In this document: one piece after another, positions 28,098 to 36,955 of the stretch
Layout: every line of letters begins with the position of its first letter
Position numbering within the stretch: position 1 is the stretch's first letter
DNA from: Kalymmatonema hyalinum WJT4-NPBG1
GTDB taxonomy: Bacteria; Cyanobacteriota; Cyanobacteriia; Cyanobacteriales; Nostocaceae
DNA: 64,000 bases
NCBI GenBank assembly: GCA_019359075.1
Contig: JAHHIB010000039.1
Coordinates: 1-64,000, forward strand
Direction: 5' to 3'
Position numbers and translations under genes: made by a program
The notes under the pieces: model-generated
The model's database searches: none
What the model was told of the DNA's origin: nothing
The model's input: only the letters and a program-made list of their open reading frames with translations

Positions 28098-28211
28098 TCT
28101 CGTTCCTTGTCTCTGGCAAGGAATGCAGCAATGGAGGCTCTGCCTCCTTTTGCTACTAGAGGCAGAGCCTAAGCGAATTTCATTCCCAGGCTGGAGCCTG
28201 GGAACGAGAGT
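28098..28211. repeat. MITE-like element, copy 1 (CTCGTTCC termini)
   Basis: This 114-bp unit starts TCTCGTTCC and ends GGAACGAGA, perfect 9-bp inverted termini. Inside are GGAGGCTCTGCCTCC and CCAGGCTGGAGCCTGG palindromes. It is base-for-base identical to the unit at 28259-28372 and related to the one at 54935-55056. It has no coding capacity. Confidence 0.8.
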
Positions 28212-28258
28212 GATAAATGATTCTGTTGGCGAATTGGGAGACAGTTTGATCACTCATA

Positions 28259-28372
28259 TCTCGTTCCTTGTCTCTGGCAAGGAATGCAGCAATGGAGGCT
28301 CTGCCTCCTTTTGCTACTAGAGGCAGAGCCTAAGCGAATTTCATTCCCAGGCTGGAGCCTGGGAACGAGAGT
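28259..28372. repeat. MITE-like element, copy 2 (identical to copy 1)
   Basis: This is a second 114-bp unit, identical to the unit at 28098-28211 and in the same orientation, 47 bp further on. The pair fills the spacer between the two EAD1-like genes. Confidence 0.8.
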
Positions 28373-28410
28373 TAAAAATTTTATTTTTTCTAACTATGGA
28401 GTAGCCGTTA

Positions 28411-29555
28411 ATGGGTTTGCCTGGAGAAACAATCAGGAAAATAAGAGAAGCAATCAAGTCTGCCTTTCCGAACCGCGACGAACTGGTGATGATGCTACGC
28501 ATGGAACTTGATATACCCGAATCAGAAGTTCCTGATAATTCCAACTATAATCTTGTTGTTTTCAACTTAATAGACCAGCTTGACCGCCAAAATCGTATAC
28601 CAGAATTAATTCAGGGAGCGTTAAATGAACGACCTGGTAATCCCGATTTACAGGAAGTCGATCAAGAAATTAACGCTATCTATTCCAACCTTAGCAACGA
28701 ATCAGTTTTAAAATCCTTTGAATTTGATGTGGTAACGGTGAATGCTCAAGGTTGGAAAATTAGCCGCAAAAGATGCCGAGCACAATACTTTACAGAAGAC
28801 TTAGGAAACGGTATCAGCTTAGAAATGGTCGCTATTCCTGGTGGTACATTTATGATGGGTGCACCAATGAATGAGAAAGGTAGTACAGATGACGAACGTC
28901 CCCAGCACCAAGTCACAGTTCAACCCTTCTTCATGGGTAGATATCCCGTCACTCAAGCACAATGGAGAGCCGTAGCGGCTTTACCTCAAGTCAACAAAGA
29001 ACTAGACCCAAATCCGTCTTACTTTAAAGGAGATGACCGACCAGTAGAGAGAATCTCTTGGTATGATGCATTGGAATTCTGTGCTAGACTTAATTTTAGA
29101 ATAAATTTCACAGCGGAAAGGGATTATCGGTTACCCAGCGAAGCGGAGTGGGAATATGCTTGTCGTGCAGGTACGACGACGCCGTTTTACTTTGGTGAGA
29201 CGATAACGACTGATTTAGCAAATTATCGCGGTAACTCCACTTACGGAAATGCTCCCCAAGGAGAGTATCGAGAAGAAACCACAACCGTAGGAAGCTTTCC
29301 ACCAAATGCCTTTGGTTTATACGATCTGCATGGCAATGTCTGGGAAGGTGTGCTGATACTTGGCATCACAACTATCAAGGAGCACCCAAAGAGGGCACTG
29401 CATGGATAAATGATAATGATAAGCGTATGCTGCGTGGTGGTTCTTGGTACGGCAATCCTGGAGGCTGCCGTTCGGCTTATCGTTTTGTCAACGTTGTGGG
29501 CAACAGGGTCAACTACTACGGTTTTCGTGTTGTCTGTGCGGCGGCGTGGACTTAG
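28411..29555 (+). pseudogene. EAD1-like domain fused to FGE-sulfatase (SUMF1) domain, frameshifted
   Basis: Residues 1 to about 90 again form an EAD1-like domain (KIREAIKSAFPNRDELVMML, LVVFNLIDQLDRQNRIPELIQGALNERPGNPDL). From about residue 130 an FGE-sulfatase domain starts (LEMVAIPGGTFMMGAP, FFMGRYPVTQAQWRAV, RPVERISWYDALEFCARL, RLPSEAEWEYACRAGT, FGLYDLHGNVWE). Immediately after HGNVWE at 29346 one T is missing. The present frame runs 20 codons into junk and stops at 29409. In the next frame the sequence continues WCADTWHHNYQGAPKEG, MLRGGSWYGNPGGCRSA and YYGFRVVC to TAG at 29553-29555. It is either a fresh null allele or a sequencing error. Confidence 0.85.
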
Positions 29556-29788
29556 TAGCCCTTTATACTTTTGCCCTTTTACCCTTTACTCTTTTTTCTT
29601 TTCTCTGTGTCAGCGGAGGGGAGCGGAGCGAGATAAAAATTTTTTCAGGAAGAAAGTGTCTTAAAAGAGAACTATCCTGCTTATCTTAATTCTAAAATAT
29701 CAAAAATGCAAGTTTTAATAAGATATGACAACAGCAATCTCAGCAGCGATCGCTCTTCAATAACCCTTGACACTTTTGCTCTCTTACT

Positions 29789-30184
29789 CTACGGGATGAA
29801 AATTCTCATTGCACCTCGAAAGTCTTCAATGTCAAGCACAATGTTAACTAGGCAATTAACACAACGTTCCCGGTAGTCTGGTTCAGCAAGTAGTCGATCA
29901 ATATTCCCTATCGTAACGACAGGAAGTGAGGTGGGGATATTTTCCTGACGCATCACCTGTTCCAAGGAATTTTTCCCCTTCATGCTTCGGTTAGCGGTTA
30001 GCAGAATCATCTGGTTTGCTTGAGCAAATCGCCAAACTACTCGGTCATCGCTATCGATTGGTAATTCTACTTCTTCAAATAGGACAAAGCGAATAGAAAT
30101 TAAATCAAGCCAGCCGCTAGCCGTGAGACTGCCCAATAAAACAACGGCATGTCCCCTGAGATTATGATCAATCAGGAAATTCAT
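29789..30184 (-). CDS. DUF5615/PIN-like putative toxin
   Basis: The 131-aa protein has the small PIN-like layout of DUF5615 proteins: N-terminal MNFLIDHNLRGHAVVLLGSL with the first acidic residue, a middle DSDDRVVWRFAQANQMILLTANRSMK strand, and IGNIDRLLA towards the end. PIN-like proteins of this type are predicted RNases paired with DUF433 antitoxins. The start codon ATG overlaps the stop of the upstream DUF433 gene by 4 bp, so the two are translationally coupled. The canonical TxD/NxD is TANR here. A toxin role is inferred from the pairing, not shown. Confidence 0.75.
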   Translation of the reverse strand: MNFLIDHNLRGHAVVLLGSLTASGWLDLISIRFVLFEEVELPIDSDDRVVWRFAQANQMILLTANRSMKGKNSLEQVMRQENIPTSLPVVTIGNIDRLLAEPDYRERCVNCLVNIVLDIEDFRGAMRIFIP

Positions 30185-30561
30185 GCCCTTGACTCAAGTT
30201 TGGCTTTTGCTGCCTGAAGTTTTGCTCGGATAGCTTCTGTACCTGGTTTCGGGGGCTTTGCAGCAATGCGGGCAAATAACTCGCGATTTTGTTCTTCCCA
30301 GTACTGCCGGAGTTCTTCCGCTTCCTGGAGAATGGTTTGATATTCTGCTTCAACCTCAGCACGATGTGCCTTAATGTAAGACAGAGCAGCATTCACTTGC
30401 TCATCTGTAAGGCTGAGCATGGCACGAATAAACTTTGGCGGATACTGGGCGCTCACGTAGTCCATCACGTCATATAGAGTGATACGAGTGCCTGCGATCG
30501 TCAGTCCACGCTCTGTCCTAATGATAACTGCCTGCCCATTGGATACTGGAGTCATACCCAT
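30181..30561 (-). CDS. DUF433-family putative antitoxin
   Basis: The 126-aa protein begins with a DUF433-type winged-helix region (VIIRTERGLTIAGTRITLYDVMDYVSAQYPPKFIRAMLSLTDEQVNAALSYIKAH). It continues with a Glu/Lys/Ala-rich helical tail of about 55 residues that could wrap a partner. DUF433 proteins are usually the first gene of two-gene modules with DUF5615, as here, and may bind DNA. The IAGTRITLYDV motif is the family hallmark. A GTG/ATG choice upstream is possible; the ATG at 30561 gives the usual length. Confidence 0.78.
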   Translation of the reverse strand: MGMTPVSNGQAVIIRTERGLTIAGTRITLYDVMDYVSAQYPPKFIRAMLSLTDEQVNAALSYIKAHRAEVEAEYQTILQEAEELRQYWEEQNRELFARIAAKPPKPGTEAIRAKLQAAKAKLESRA

Positions 30562-31117
30562 AGCCTTCTAGAAGTCGTCTCGATCATATCCTACGAATAA
30601 AGCAGGGTGAGGTCTAATGACACATGTTACCAAGTCGCTACACAACTCTCCCAAAAACATCAACTGTTAAGTTTGTGACCTTCTCCTACACCGACTCAGA
30701 GATTACGGTGTAGGCTTCCCAACCTCACGATTGAGCTTTCCTGGTTATTTCCCTGACAGGAGTTGCACCACTTACCTAGAACAGCCTCATGACTTATTCC
30801 CCGGCAGACCGATTGCCCAGGCGGTTTCCGTTCCGCACAGCCCATGCGTACTCACTACCAAATTGAACTGGAAGCTATTTCAAGTACCTTTGTACTGCGA
30901 AGTTTTTACCCAGCTACAGCGTCGAGCATACCGCGCCCAACATTTTTAGCTGGAACCTGCTAACTCCGATTGTCAAGGTTCATACCATTTATGACGTTTG
31001 CGCTGTTCACCACGCTACTACGGCGTGTTCGTTTGAGTCAAGTCAACCGATGGCTATTCGGTATCGCTATACTATCATTTTTGTTGCCAATCCTGTGAGG
31101 ATTTGCCGCATTTTATT
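30562..31117. mobile_element. Probable IS200/IS605-type debris
   Basis: No intact gene is present. On the minus strand the segment from about 30960 to 30690 reads as fragments similar to the 3' end of tnpB-type genes (for example STHGLCGTETAWAIGLPGNKS followed by a stop). It then has a strong stem, CTACACCG/CGGTGTAG (30690-30714), which resembles a right-end hairpin. A 72-codon plus-strand frame at 30731 overlaps this and is not supported. Confidence 0.3.
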
Positions 31118-31200
31118 GTTAATTTTAGGGATATTAAATCCCATAAAATTAACTTAGGCTGTCCATGTATCCCACACCAAATTAAAAATTATGGTGTGGG
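31118..31200. repeat. Two adjacent stem-loops
   Basis: GTTAATTTTAGGGAT pairs with ATCCCATAAAATTAAC (31118-31153, one bulge). Then CCCACACCA (31171-31179) pairs perfectly with TGGTGTGGG (31192-31200). They lie immediately before the MITE-like element. Confidence 0.6.
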
Positions 31201-31250
31201 TCTTATAGCCCCCCAAACCCCCCATGAGATAAATCAGCTCTAGGATTTTG

Positions 31251-31385
31251 GGCGTTGCTGAATCAAGATATGAATTGCAGGATTCCCATTGATGTAGAGA
31301 CGTTACATGTAACGTCTCTACAGGAATTTGCAGGAAATTGAAAAACGTGTTACAAGCATAATTCATTACCAAATTCAGCAACGCC
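31251..31385. repeat. 135-bp MITE-like element with perfect 30-bp central palindrome
   Basis: The terminal inverted repeats are GGCGTTGCTGAAT (31251-31263) and ATTCAGCAACGCC (31373-31385), with further imperfect pairing inwards (ATGAATT on both sides). The middle (31293-31322) is a perfect 30-bp palindrome centred on TTACATGTAA. The element ends 12 bp from the permease stop and has no coding capacity. Confidence 0.8.
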
Positions 31386-31397
31386 GGATTTTAAATA

Positions 31398-32396
31398 CTA
31401 ATTAAAATTTCCTTTGCGTTGATACAACAACCAGATAAACAGAGGCGATCCAAAGAGTGCGGTGACAGCACCAACTGGTAACTCCACAGCGCCTAAGCGA
31501 GAGAGCAAATCAGCGCCTGTGAGGACTAAAGCACCGCCAACTGCACTCAATGGCAAAACAACGCGATAATCTGTGCCAACAAATAAGCGGATAGCGTGGG
31601 GAACGATTAAGCCGACAAAGCCAATCAATCCTGCTACACTTACAGCACCTGCGGCTAATAGTGTGGCAATAGCGCCAATAAAAATGCGCGATCGCACTAA
31701 AGAAACCCCTAACCCAACTGCCAAGTCATCGCCCAAATTGAGTAAATTAACACTACGCCCCAACAGACACCCCAGCAGTAAGGATAAACAAATATAAGGT
31801 CCGGCGATCGCCACCAGATTCCACCCTCTTCCATTCAAACTACCAATTAACCAATTTAACGCCGCTTGCACCCGTCCATCGTCTGCCAGCAGCAACAATA
31901 CAGATTGAATCGCCCCAAATAATGAACTCACTGCGACTCCACCCAAAATTAACCGTTCAATGGAAATACCATCACCACTGCGAGCCAGAAAATAAACGAA
32001 AATTGTTGTTAATAAGCTGCCAATCCAAGCAGCCAAAGGTACCCAACTCTGCAATACTCCAAGCGTAATTATTGGCACAACTACCAAACCTGCACCAGCA
32101 GAAATACCGAGTAAGAACGGATCTGCGAGTCCGTTTCGCAGCATTCCCTGAAGCAGTGCGCCAGACATTCCTAAGGCTGCACCGACTAGCATTGCGGCTA
32201 GGGTGCGCGGTAGTCGTAAATCCCAGATAATCGTTTGAGTGAGTGTGTCTCCTTTACGCAGGATTGCTTGCCACAATTGGGCTGGAGTCATCGCTACCGC
32301 TCCGAATGACAGGGAAATCCCTATCATAAAAAGTAGTGCGATACTCAGTAATAAAGTTACCACCAGTACACGGTTGCTTGAGATTATTTTCCGCAC
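31398..32396 (-). CDS. FecCD/BtuC-family ABC transporter permease
   Basis: The 332-aa inner-membrane permease should translocate an iron chelate, heme or cobalamin. It shows the FecCD signature regions: DLRLPRTLAAMLVGAALGMSGALLQGMLRNGLADPFLLGISAGAG, LGGVAVSSLFGA, and the coupling-helix region VSVAGLIGFVGLIVPHAIRLFVGTDYR, with about ten membrane spans. It presumably works with the ATPase at 25969-26778 and the binding protein at 25062-25952, which lie downstream on the same strand beyond a 4.6-kb block of unrelated genes. The AT-rich 290-bp upstream spacer has an ACTTGTAG/CTACAAGT hairpin (32588-32620) but no recognised riboswitch. Confidence 0.92.
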   Translation of the reverse strand: MRKIISSNRVLVVTLLLSIALLFMIGISLSFGAVAMTPAQLWQAILRKGDTLTQTIIWDLRLPRTLAAMLVGAALGMSGALLQGMLRNGLADPFLLGISAGAGLVVVPIITLGVLQSWVPLAAWIGSLLTTIFVYFLARSGDGISIERLILGGVAVSSLFGAIQSVLLLLADDGRVQAALNWLIGSLNGRGWNLVAIAGPYICLSLLLGCLLGRSVNLLNLGDDLAVGLGVSLVRSRIFIGAIATLLAAGAVSVAGLIGFVGLIVPHAIRLFVGTDYRVVLPLSAVGGALVLTGADLLSRLGAVELPVGAVTALFGSPLFIWLLYQRKGNFN

Positions 32397-32686
32397 TCGA
32401 ACTCTACACTGCTGCTTTTAGTACTTAAATGTTGAGAAAAATACTGATATTGAATTTTCTTCAAAATGTTAATACTGATTTTTGTTCTTTATCAAATCAA
32501 TTAAAGTATTTTATGGGCTTTTTGATTCAGTTATAAACGTTACTTGAATGGGCAGGTAAGTTAAAATCAGTAGCGATAAACCATAAACTTGTAGAGTATC
32601 ATTCGTTTGCCCCTACAAGTTCCGAGACTATTAATTATTGGATATTAACTCATAAATAATAGCCCGTATATTATAACTCACAACTT

Positions 32687-34030
32687 ATGACTACCATTCG
32701 TCCTGCCCGAATTACAAAAGTCCTACCAGAGTCCATCGCCGCAGAAATTGGATTTGAAGTGGGAGATGCAATTGTCAGCATCAACGGTACACATCCTCGC
32801 GATTTGATAGATTATCAGTTTTTGTGTGCTGATGAGGTACTAGAACTAGAAGTTTTAGACACTGCTGGCAAAACCCATCATCTTGAAATTGAAAAAGACT
32901 ATGACGACGACTTAGGGCTAGAGTTTGAAACAGCTCTATTTGATGGTTTGATTCAGTGTAATAACCGTTGCCCGTTTTGCTTTATTGACCAGCAACCACC
33001 AGGTAAGCGCTCAAGTTTGTACCTAAAGGATGATGATTATCGCCTGAGTTTTTTGTATGGCTCCTACTTAACTCTCACGAATTTAACAGAACGAGAATGG
33101 CAGCGAATTGAAAATATGCGGCTATCTCCTTTGTATGTGTCGGTTCATGCAACGGATCCCGATGTTAGAATTAGACTGCTGAAAAATTCTCGTGCAGGAC
33201 AAATCTTGCAGCAAATCAAGTGGTTCCAAAAAAGAAGGCTGCAAATTCACGCACAAGTCGTGGTTTGTCCTGGTATCAATGATGGCATTCATCTGGAACG
33301 GACATTAAGAGATTTAGCGTCTTTTCATACTGGAGAAGTGCCTGCTGTTGCCTCTGTGGCAGTGGTACCAGTGGGTTTAACGCGGTTTCGTCCCCAAGAA
33401 GATGAACTCACACCCGTCACCAGAGAAAAAGCACGAGAAGTCATTTCCCAAGTGCGTTTGCTACAGCAGGAATTTCAAAAGAAACAACGACAAAGCTGTG
33501 TTTGGCTGGCTGATGAATGGTTTTTGATTGCTGGAGAGGAATTACCAACCGAAGCAGAATACAAAGATTATCCTCAAATAGATAACGGTGTCGGTTCCAT
33601 TCGTTTGTTTCTCAAGCAGTTTGCCGAAACAGCAAACAAGTTGCTACCGCCAAAAGTTCAGCCGAAAAAATTGACTTGGATAGTTGGTAATGCAGTAGAA
33701 CAAGCGTTTCAACCTATTTTGAAGCAATTGAATTCTGTTGAGGGTTTAGATATCAAAATGTGTGCTTTGTCGAGCGATTACTGGGGACAAAATATTACCG
33801 TTACTGGCTTGCTGACTGGTCATGATTTGCTTTTAAAATTACAGGGGCAAGATTTGGGAGATGGAATTTTGCTGCCAAGTGTCATGCTCAAACATGGTGA
33901 ATTGGTATTTTTAGATGATATAAGTGTTGAGGATGTGGCTTGTAAGCTGGGTACAAAAATATTTCCAGTGGCAGGAGTTGAAGAATTCATTCAAAAGTGC
34001 ATCAACCCACTTAAGGAAGACAAGAGTTAA
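32687..34030 (+). CDS. PDZ-radical SAM-DUF512 family protein
   Basis: The 447-aa protein starts with a PDZ-like region (ITKVLPESIAAEIGFEVGDAIVSINGTHPRDL). It continues with a radical SAM-type cluster motif CNNRCPFCFIDQQPPGKRSSLY in a barrel domain and ends with a DUF512 domain (about residues 230-440). The family is widespread in cyanobacteria and some Firmicutes as a putative FeS oxidoreductase; its reaction is unknown to me. Lone genes are the rule, and no operon partner is visible here. The start ATG is preceded by an AT-rich leader. Confidence 0.92.
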   Translation: MTTIRPARITKVLPESIAAEIGFEVGDAIVSINGTHPRDLIDYQFLCADEVLELEVLDTAGKTHHLEIEKDYDDDLGLEFETALFDGLIQCNNRCPFCFIDQQPPGKRSSLYLKDDDYRLSFLYGSYLTLTNLTEREWQRIENMRLSPLYVSVHATDPDVRIRLLKNSRAGQILQQIKWFQKRRLQIHAQVVVCPGINDGIHLERTLRDLASFHTGEVPAVASVAVVPVGLTRFRPQEDELTPVTREKAREVISQVRLLQQEFQKKQRQSCVWLADEWFLIAGEELPTEAEYKDYPQIDNGVGSIRLFLKQFAETANKLLPPKVQPKKLTWIVGNAVEQAFQPILKQLNSVEGLDIKMCALSSDYWGQNITVTGLLTGHDLLLKLQGQDLGDGILLPSVMLKHGELVFLDDISVEDVACKLGTKIFPVAGVEEFIQKCINPLKEDKS

Positions 34031-34117
34031 TTTTTTATAATTTCATGTCAAAATTCATCATTAAGTTGTTTTATTTTGAATTTTGAATGCGTGAATTTTT
34101 CAAGGTGAGGCTGAAGA

Positions 34118-36955
34118 GTGAGAAATCAGAAAAGACGAAGTAAAAAAATAAAATTGAAAATTAAAAAAGCAGGAATATTAATTCTAAATTTTAATTTTTT
34201 AATATTTAATCTATTAAACATTTTGCCAGCCAGCGCGGCAACTTCAGAACCGATATTGAGCATAGTCCATAGCGAAGAAAATGCAAATCAGTGGACGGGA
34301 ATCACAAACCGCTTGCAGGCGGGTGGGGTGAAGTATTGCGTGATTCCTCTAGCGAGTGTGAAGGATGCAGCAGATTGGGGCGATCGCGCGGTTTTATTTT
34401 TGCCAAACGTCGAGTTATTATCGCCCGCACAAGCCATTGCCCTGGAAGAGTGGATGAGCAAGGGAGGGCGCATAATTGCCAGCGGTCCTGTAGGGAGTTT
34501 GTCTGCGCCGGGAGTGCGACAGCTACTGCGAACTCTTCTAGGCGGCTATTGGGGATTCAGCCTCGATAGTCCACAAAAGCTGCAACCATCACCAAAAGCA
34601 AAATTCCTAGAATGGGCAAATCAAAACGGACTCTTTGGTGAGGTACGCGGTGGCGTCGTCATTCCTGATAACTTCACAACTCAAGCTGCTGCTGTTTGGG
34701 GTTCCAAAGATAATCCAGCAGCAGTGGTAGCTAATGAGCGTTCCACCTTTTTTGGCTGGCGCTGGGGTGTAGATGCGGCTTCACCAGCTCAGTTAGATAC
34801 TGCTTGGTTACAAACCACCATCAACCGATATGTAAAAAAGCCCACAACTACCCCAACTAAAGTAGCAGGAGGTTCCCAAACCTGCTCCACTACTGTGGCT
34901 AAAGCGCCAGCAACTCCGACGAGGGAACAAGCAAGAGCAGGGGAGCAGGGGAGCAGGGGAGCAGGGGAGCAGGGGAGCAGGGGAGCAGGGGTAGAAAAGA
35001 CTTCCTCCACTTCTTCCACTCCCCGCACTCCCTCCACTCCCTCCACTCCCCGCACTTCCCCCCCTCCCCCCAAAATTGCCACAGCTCCCCAACCCAGACC
35101 TCTTCCTAGTGTCACGCCTCCAAAATCAGATGAGGCAATTGACCAACTTGAAACAACAGTGCGTTTCGATGTTGTCCCTAACTCGCAAGCACCAATTAGC
35201 CAAACTGAAACGCTCACCCTACAATATGAGCTAGAAAAACTTATTGGTAGAGTCGAGAGTGCTCATTTAGCAGCACGATCTCTTTCTGAAAATGGCGACA
35301 GCGCCCAATTAGCAAAGACGCAACAAGCGCAAGTTGCCTCAACAAGACCAGGGGCTGCAGTTGTGAACGTAGAGCAAGCTTTAGATGCTGCTCGCGAAGT
35401 TGCGAAAAACTTGCCGCAATTGATTGCACAGAAAAATTACGCTCAGGCTCGTCAGCAATGGTTAGTAGCAAAAGCAAATTTGTGGAACCAATTTCCTCTG
35501 AATCGCAGGCTGGCGCAACCAGAAATCAGGGCAATATGGCTCGACCGAGGAACAATTATCCGTGCGAGAAACGAGCAGGGACTCGCTCTGATTTTTGATC
35601 GCATGGCGCAAGCCGGAATTAACACTATATTTTTTGAAACGGTAAATGCTGGCTACACTATCTATCCCAGCAAAATTGCGCCACAGCAAAACCCTTTAGT
35701 TCGCGGTTGGGACCCATTGGCATCTGGAGTCAAGTTAGCTCACGAGCGGGGTATAGAATTACACGCTTGGGTTTGGGCTTTTGCTGCTGGCAATCGAAAA
35801 CACAATGAACTCCTCAACATAGATCCTAATTACCCAGGACCAGTGCTTGCTGCTTATCCTGATTGGGCAGGATACGATAATCGCGGTCAAATGGTTCCTT
35901 CTGGACAAAGCAAGCCATTCTTAGACCCAGCAAATCCCCAAGTGCGGCAGTACTTGCTCAGTTTGTATGAGGAAATTGTTAGCCGCTATGACGTGGATGG
36001 TCTACAACTAGATTATATTCGCTATCCCTTTCAAGACCCAGCCGCTAACCGGATTTATGGTTATGGCAAGGCGGCTAGAGAGCAGTTTCAGCAAATCGCT
36101 GGTGTAGATCCAGTCAGGATTTCTCCAAGAGAACGGCAACTGTGGCAAAAGTGGACAGAATTCCGTACCTCACAAATTGATAACTTTGTTGCTCAAGTGT
36201 CACAGCAGCTGCGAAAAAAGCGACCTAATTTGATTTTATCGGCTGCTGTTTTTCCGCTTCCAGAACAAGAACGCATTCAGAAGCTACAGCAACACTGGGA
36301 GGTTTGGGCAAGGCGTGGCGATGTCGATTTAATTGTCCCCATGACTTATGCTCAGGATACCCCGCGCTTTGAGCGACTGGCACAACCTTGGATAACATCT
36401 TCTACACAACTGGGTTCTTCGCTGTTGGTACCAGGAATTCGGCTGCTTTCTTTGCAGACAGTCGGAGCATTTGATCAAATTCAACTACTGAGAGACTTGC
36501 CTGTTATTGGTTACGCTTTGTTTGCTGCCGAGAATTTCACCAATGATCTTAATAAAGTCTTTAGTAATACTCAAGGTAACGTTCAACCAGCACAAAAAGA
36601 ACCCATTCCGCACCGCAAACCTTTTCAAACTGCTGCCGTCCGTTACACTGCCCTACAAAGTGAGTGGAAATTGGCATTGCAAAACAACAAGCTACGAATA
36701 CCTTCCACAACGCTTTCAACTTTTAACTCCCAAGCAGAAGTTGTGGAAAATGCTTTAAATCAACTGGGTACTAACCCAAATCAAACTAAGTTGGTAACAG
36801 CAAGAACGTCGCTTTTAAGGTTACAGTCTCAATTTAGAGTGTGGATGCGTCTACAAGCCCTAGAAAATCCATATCAAGTCAAAGTTTGGGAAAATCGTCT
36901 CGCCACGATAGAAAAGTTATTGCGTTACGGAGAACGGGTACAGTTGCATCGCTAG
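34118..36955 (+). CDS. Secreted GH10-like (GHL10/DUF187) glycoside hydrolase
   Basis: The 945-aa protein has an N-terminal signal sequence (ILILNFNFLIFNLLNILPASAA) and a Rossmann-like DUF4350-type region (about 45-240, WGDRAVLFLPNVELLSPAQAIALEEWMSKGGRIIASG). A low-complexity Gly/Ser/Pro/Thr linker (about 265-330) is encoded by an octamer tandem repeat. The catalytic domain covers about 450-800 (EIRAIWLDRGTIIR, FFETVNAGYTIYPS, LHAWVWAFAAGNR, DGLQLDYIRYP, VDLIVPMTYAQD). A C-terminal helical tail follows. GHL10 domains are predicted to act on cell-wall or surface polysaccharide. The start is GTG 34118; an earlier start is not available in frame. Confidence 0.88.
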   Translation: MRNQKRRSKKIKLKIKKAGILILNFNFLIFNLLNILPASAATSEPILSIVHSEENANQWTGITNRLQAGGVKYCVIPLASVKDAADWGDRAVLFLPNVELLSPAQAIALEEWMSKGGRIIASGPVGSLSAPGVRQLLRTLLGGYWGFSLDSPQKLQPSPKAKFLEWANQNGLFGEVRGGVVIPDNFTTQAAAVWGSKDNPAAVVANERSTFFGWRWGVDAASPAQLDTAWLQTTINRYVKKPTTTPTKVAGGSQTCSTTVAKAPATPTREQARAGEQGSRGAGEQGSRGAGVEKTSSTSSTPRTPSTPSTPRTSPPPPKIATAPQPRPLPSVTPPKSDEAIDQLETTVRFDVVPNSQAPISQTETLTLQYELEKLIGRVESAHLAARSLSENGDSAQLAKTQQAQVASTRPGAAVVNVEQALDAAREVAKNLPQLIAQKNYAQARQQWLVAKANLWNQFPLNRRLAQPEIRAIWLDRGTIIRARNEQGLALIFDRMAQAGINTIFFETVNAGYTIYPSKIAPQQNPLVRGWDPLASGVKLAHERGIELHAWVWAFAAGNRKHNELLNIDPNYPGPVLAAYPDWAGYDNRGQMVPSGQSKPFLDPANPQVRQYLLSLYEEIVSRYDVDGLQLDYIRYPFQDPAANRIYGYGKAAREQFQQIAGVDPVRISPRERQLWQKWTEFRTSQIDNFVAQVSQQLRKKRPNLILSAAVFPLPEQERIQKLQQHWEVWARRGDVDLIVPMTYAQDTPRFERLAQPWITSSTQLGSSLLVPGIRLLSLQTVGAFDQIQLLRDLPVIGYALFAAENFTNDLNKVFSNTQGNVQPAQKEPIPHRKPFQTAAVRYTALQSEWKLALQNNKLRIPSTTLSTFNSQAEVVENALNQLGTNPNQTKLVTARTSLLRLQSQFRVWMRLQALENPYQVKVWENRLATIEKLLRYGERVQLHR
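34937..34991. repeat. Octanucleotide tandem repeat (GCAGGGGA)7 in a coding region
   Basis: Seven consecutive GCAGGGGA units (the last ends in T) are translated as repeats of GEQGSRGA. The period of 8 is not a multiple of 3, so gain or loss of one or two units would shift the frame of the hydrolase gene. A CTCC-rich stretch (Ser/Thr/Pro codons) follows at 35003-35075. Confidence 0.85.

Noticed and set aside
30731-30949. 72-codon plus-strand ORF
   Set aside because: It is antisense to the tnpB-like debris and has no independent support.
32397-32686. Cobalamin riboswitch upstream of the BtuC/FecCD-type permease
   Set aside because: The B12-box and conserved GCCACTG core were not found in the spacer; only a simple 8-bp hairpin is present.
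34789-35217. 142-codon minus-strand ORF rich in Gly/Val/Glu
   Set aside because: It is a shadow of the low-complexity linker of the GH10-like hydrolase gene.
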